DNA from: a bacterium
GTDB lineage: Bacteria > Patescibacteriota > Microgenomatia > Levybacterales > UBA12049
NCBI GenBank assembly: GCA_021784535.1
Contig: JAJYHW010000033.1
Location: forward strand, 1-5,021
DNA: 5,021 bases
Reading direction: 5' to 3'
Shown here: positions 4,917-5,021 of the stretch, one piece after another
Layout of the letters: the number at the start of each line of letters is the position of its first letter
How positions within the stretch are numbered: the stretch's first letter is position 1
Program-made: the position numbers and the translations under genes
The notes under the pieces: model-generated
The model's input: the letters and a program-made list of their open reading frames with translations, nothing else
Databases searched by the model: none
Told to the model about the DNA's origin: nothing

Positions 4917-5021
4917 AAAAAATAATTCTCGCATCATCTTCTCCGCGGAGAAAACAACTATTGCAAATACTCGGATTGCCATTTATTGTTGTCTCAAGCA
5001 ATATAGAAGAAAAATTAGATC
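4913..5021 (+). CDS. maf: Maf-family nucleoside triphosphate pyrophosphatase, N-terminal fragment
   Basis: The first 36 codons of a Maf protein are cut off by the right edge of the window. The translation starts MKKIILASSSPRRKQLL, the family signature: a first strand, then A-S-x-S-P-R-R-x-x-L-L (residues 7-17), which forms the phosphate-binding start of the active site. It continues with ILGLPFIVVSSNIEE, the usual second strand and turn. Maf enzymes hydrolyse non-canonical or pyrimidine nucleoside triphosphates to the monophosphate and pyrophosphate, and were first described as septum-formation inhibitors. The subclass (dTTP/UTP type or 7-methyl-GTP type) depends on residues beyond the window. 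The ATG at 4913-4915 overlaps the ddl TGA (ATGA), so it is probably cotranscribed and translationally coupled with ddl. No Shine-Dalgarno sequence is seen. Confidence 0.9.
   Translation, partial: MKKIILASSSPRRKQLLQILGLPFIVVSSNIEEKLD

Noticed and set aside
4783..5001. Leftward open frame over the ddl end and maf start
   Set aside because: It is antisense to the conserved Ddl C-terminus and the Maf signature.

Overview
The window reads as a compact, moderately AT-rich bacterial chromosome segment. Genes are tightly packed, with stop/start overlaps at 2036-2040 and 4913-4916. The standard genetic code fits: TGA acts as a stop and Trp is encoded by TGG. Shine-Dalgarno sequences are weak or absent. 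Three genes have sigma70-type promoters placed so that transcription should begin at or 1-3 nt before the start codon. With the unusual Mur ligase and the degenerate metallo-beta-lactamase-fold protein, this suggests a Candidate Phyla Radiation bacterium (Patescibacteria, most likely Microgenomates-like). That placement is an inference from gene style and remembered family resemblance, not from a search.

Layout. Positions 1-74 (minus strand) hold the first codons of a small membrane-anchored protein. Positions 75-205 are a divergent intergenic region with a 12-bp palindrome, an 8-bp tandem repeat and a good promoter. Positions 206-710 carry what looks like one gene for a metal-ligand-free metallo-beta-lactamase-fold protein, split in two by an extra base in an A7 tract. 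Two bases later comes dnaB (713-2038), the replicative helicase. A small FMN-binding split-barrel protein (2038-2460) overlaps the dnaB stop codon.

A second transcription unit starts at an extended -10 promoter (2492-2500). It begins with a MurF-like Mur ligase (2510-3790) that lacks the usual N-terminal domain. A separate near-consensus promoter (3792-3820) then drives ddl, D-alanine--D-alanine ligase (3828-4916). The ddl stop codon overlaps the start of a Maf-family nucleotide pyrophosphatase (4913 onward), which is cut by the window edge.

How they fit together: the left half centres on chromosome replication. The right half centres on peptidoglycan precursor synthesis: Ddl makes D-Ala-D-Ala and a MurF-type ligase would attach it to the UDP-MurNAc peptide. 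Maf is a nucleotide house-cleaning enzyme historically linked to division control. I see no mobile element, CRISPR array, RNA gene or convincing rho-independent terminator. The points most worth a second look are the repeated leaderless-promoter layout, the Mur ligase with altered active-site residues, and the frameshifted pseudoenzyme.
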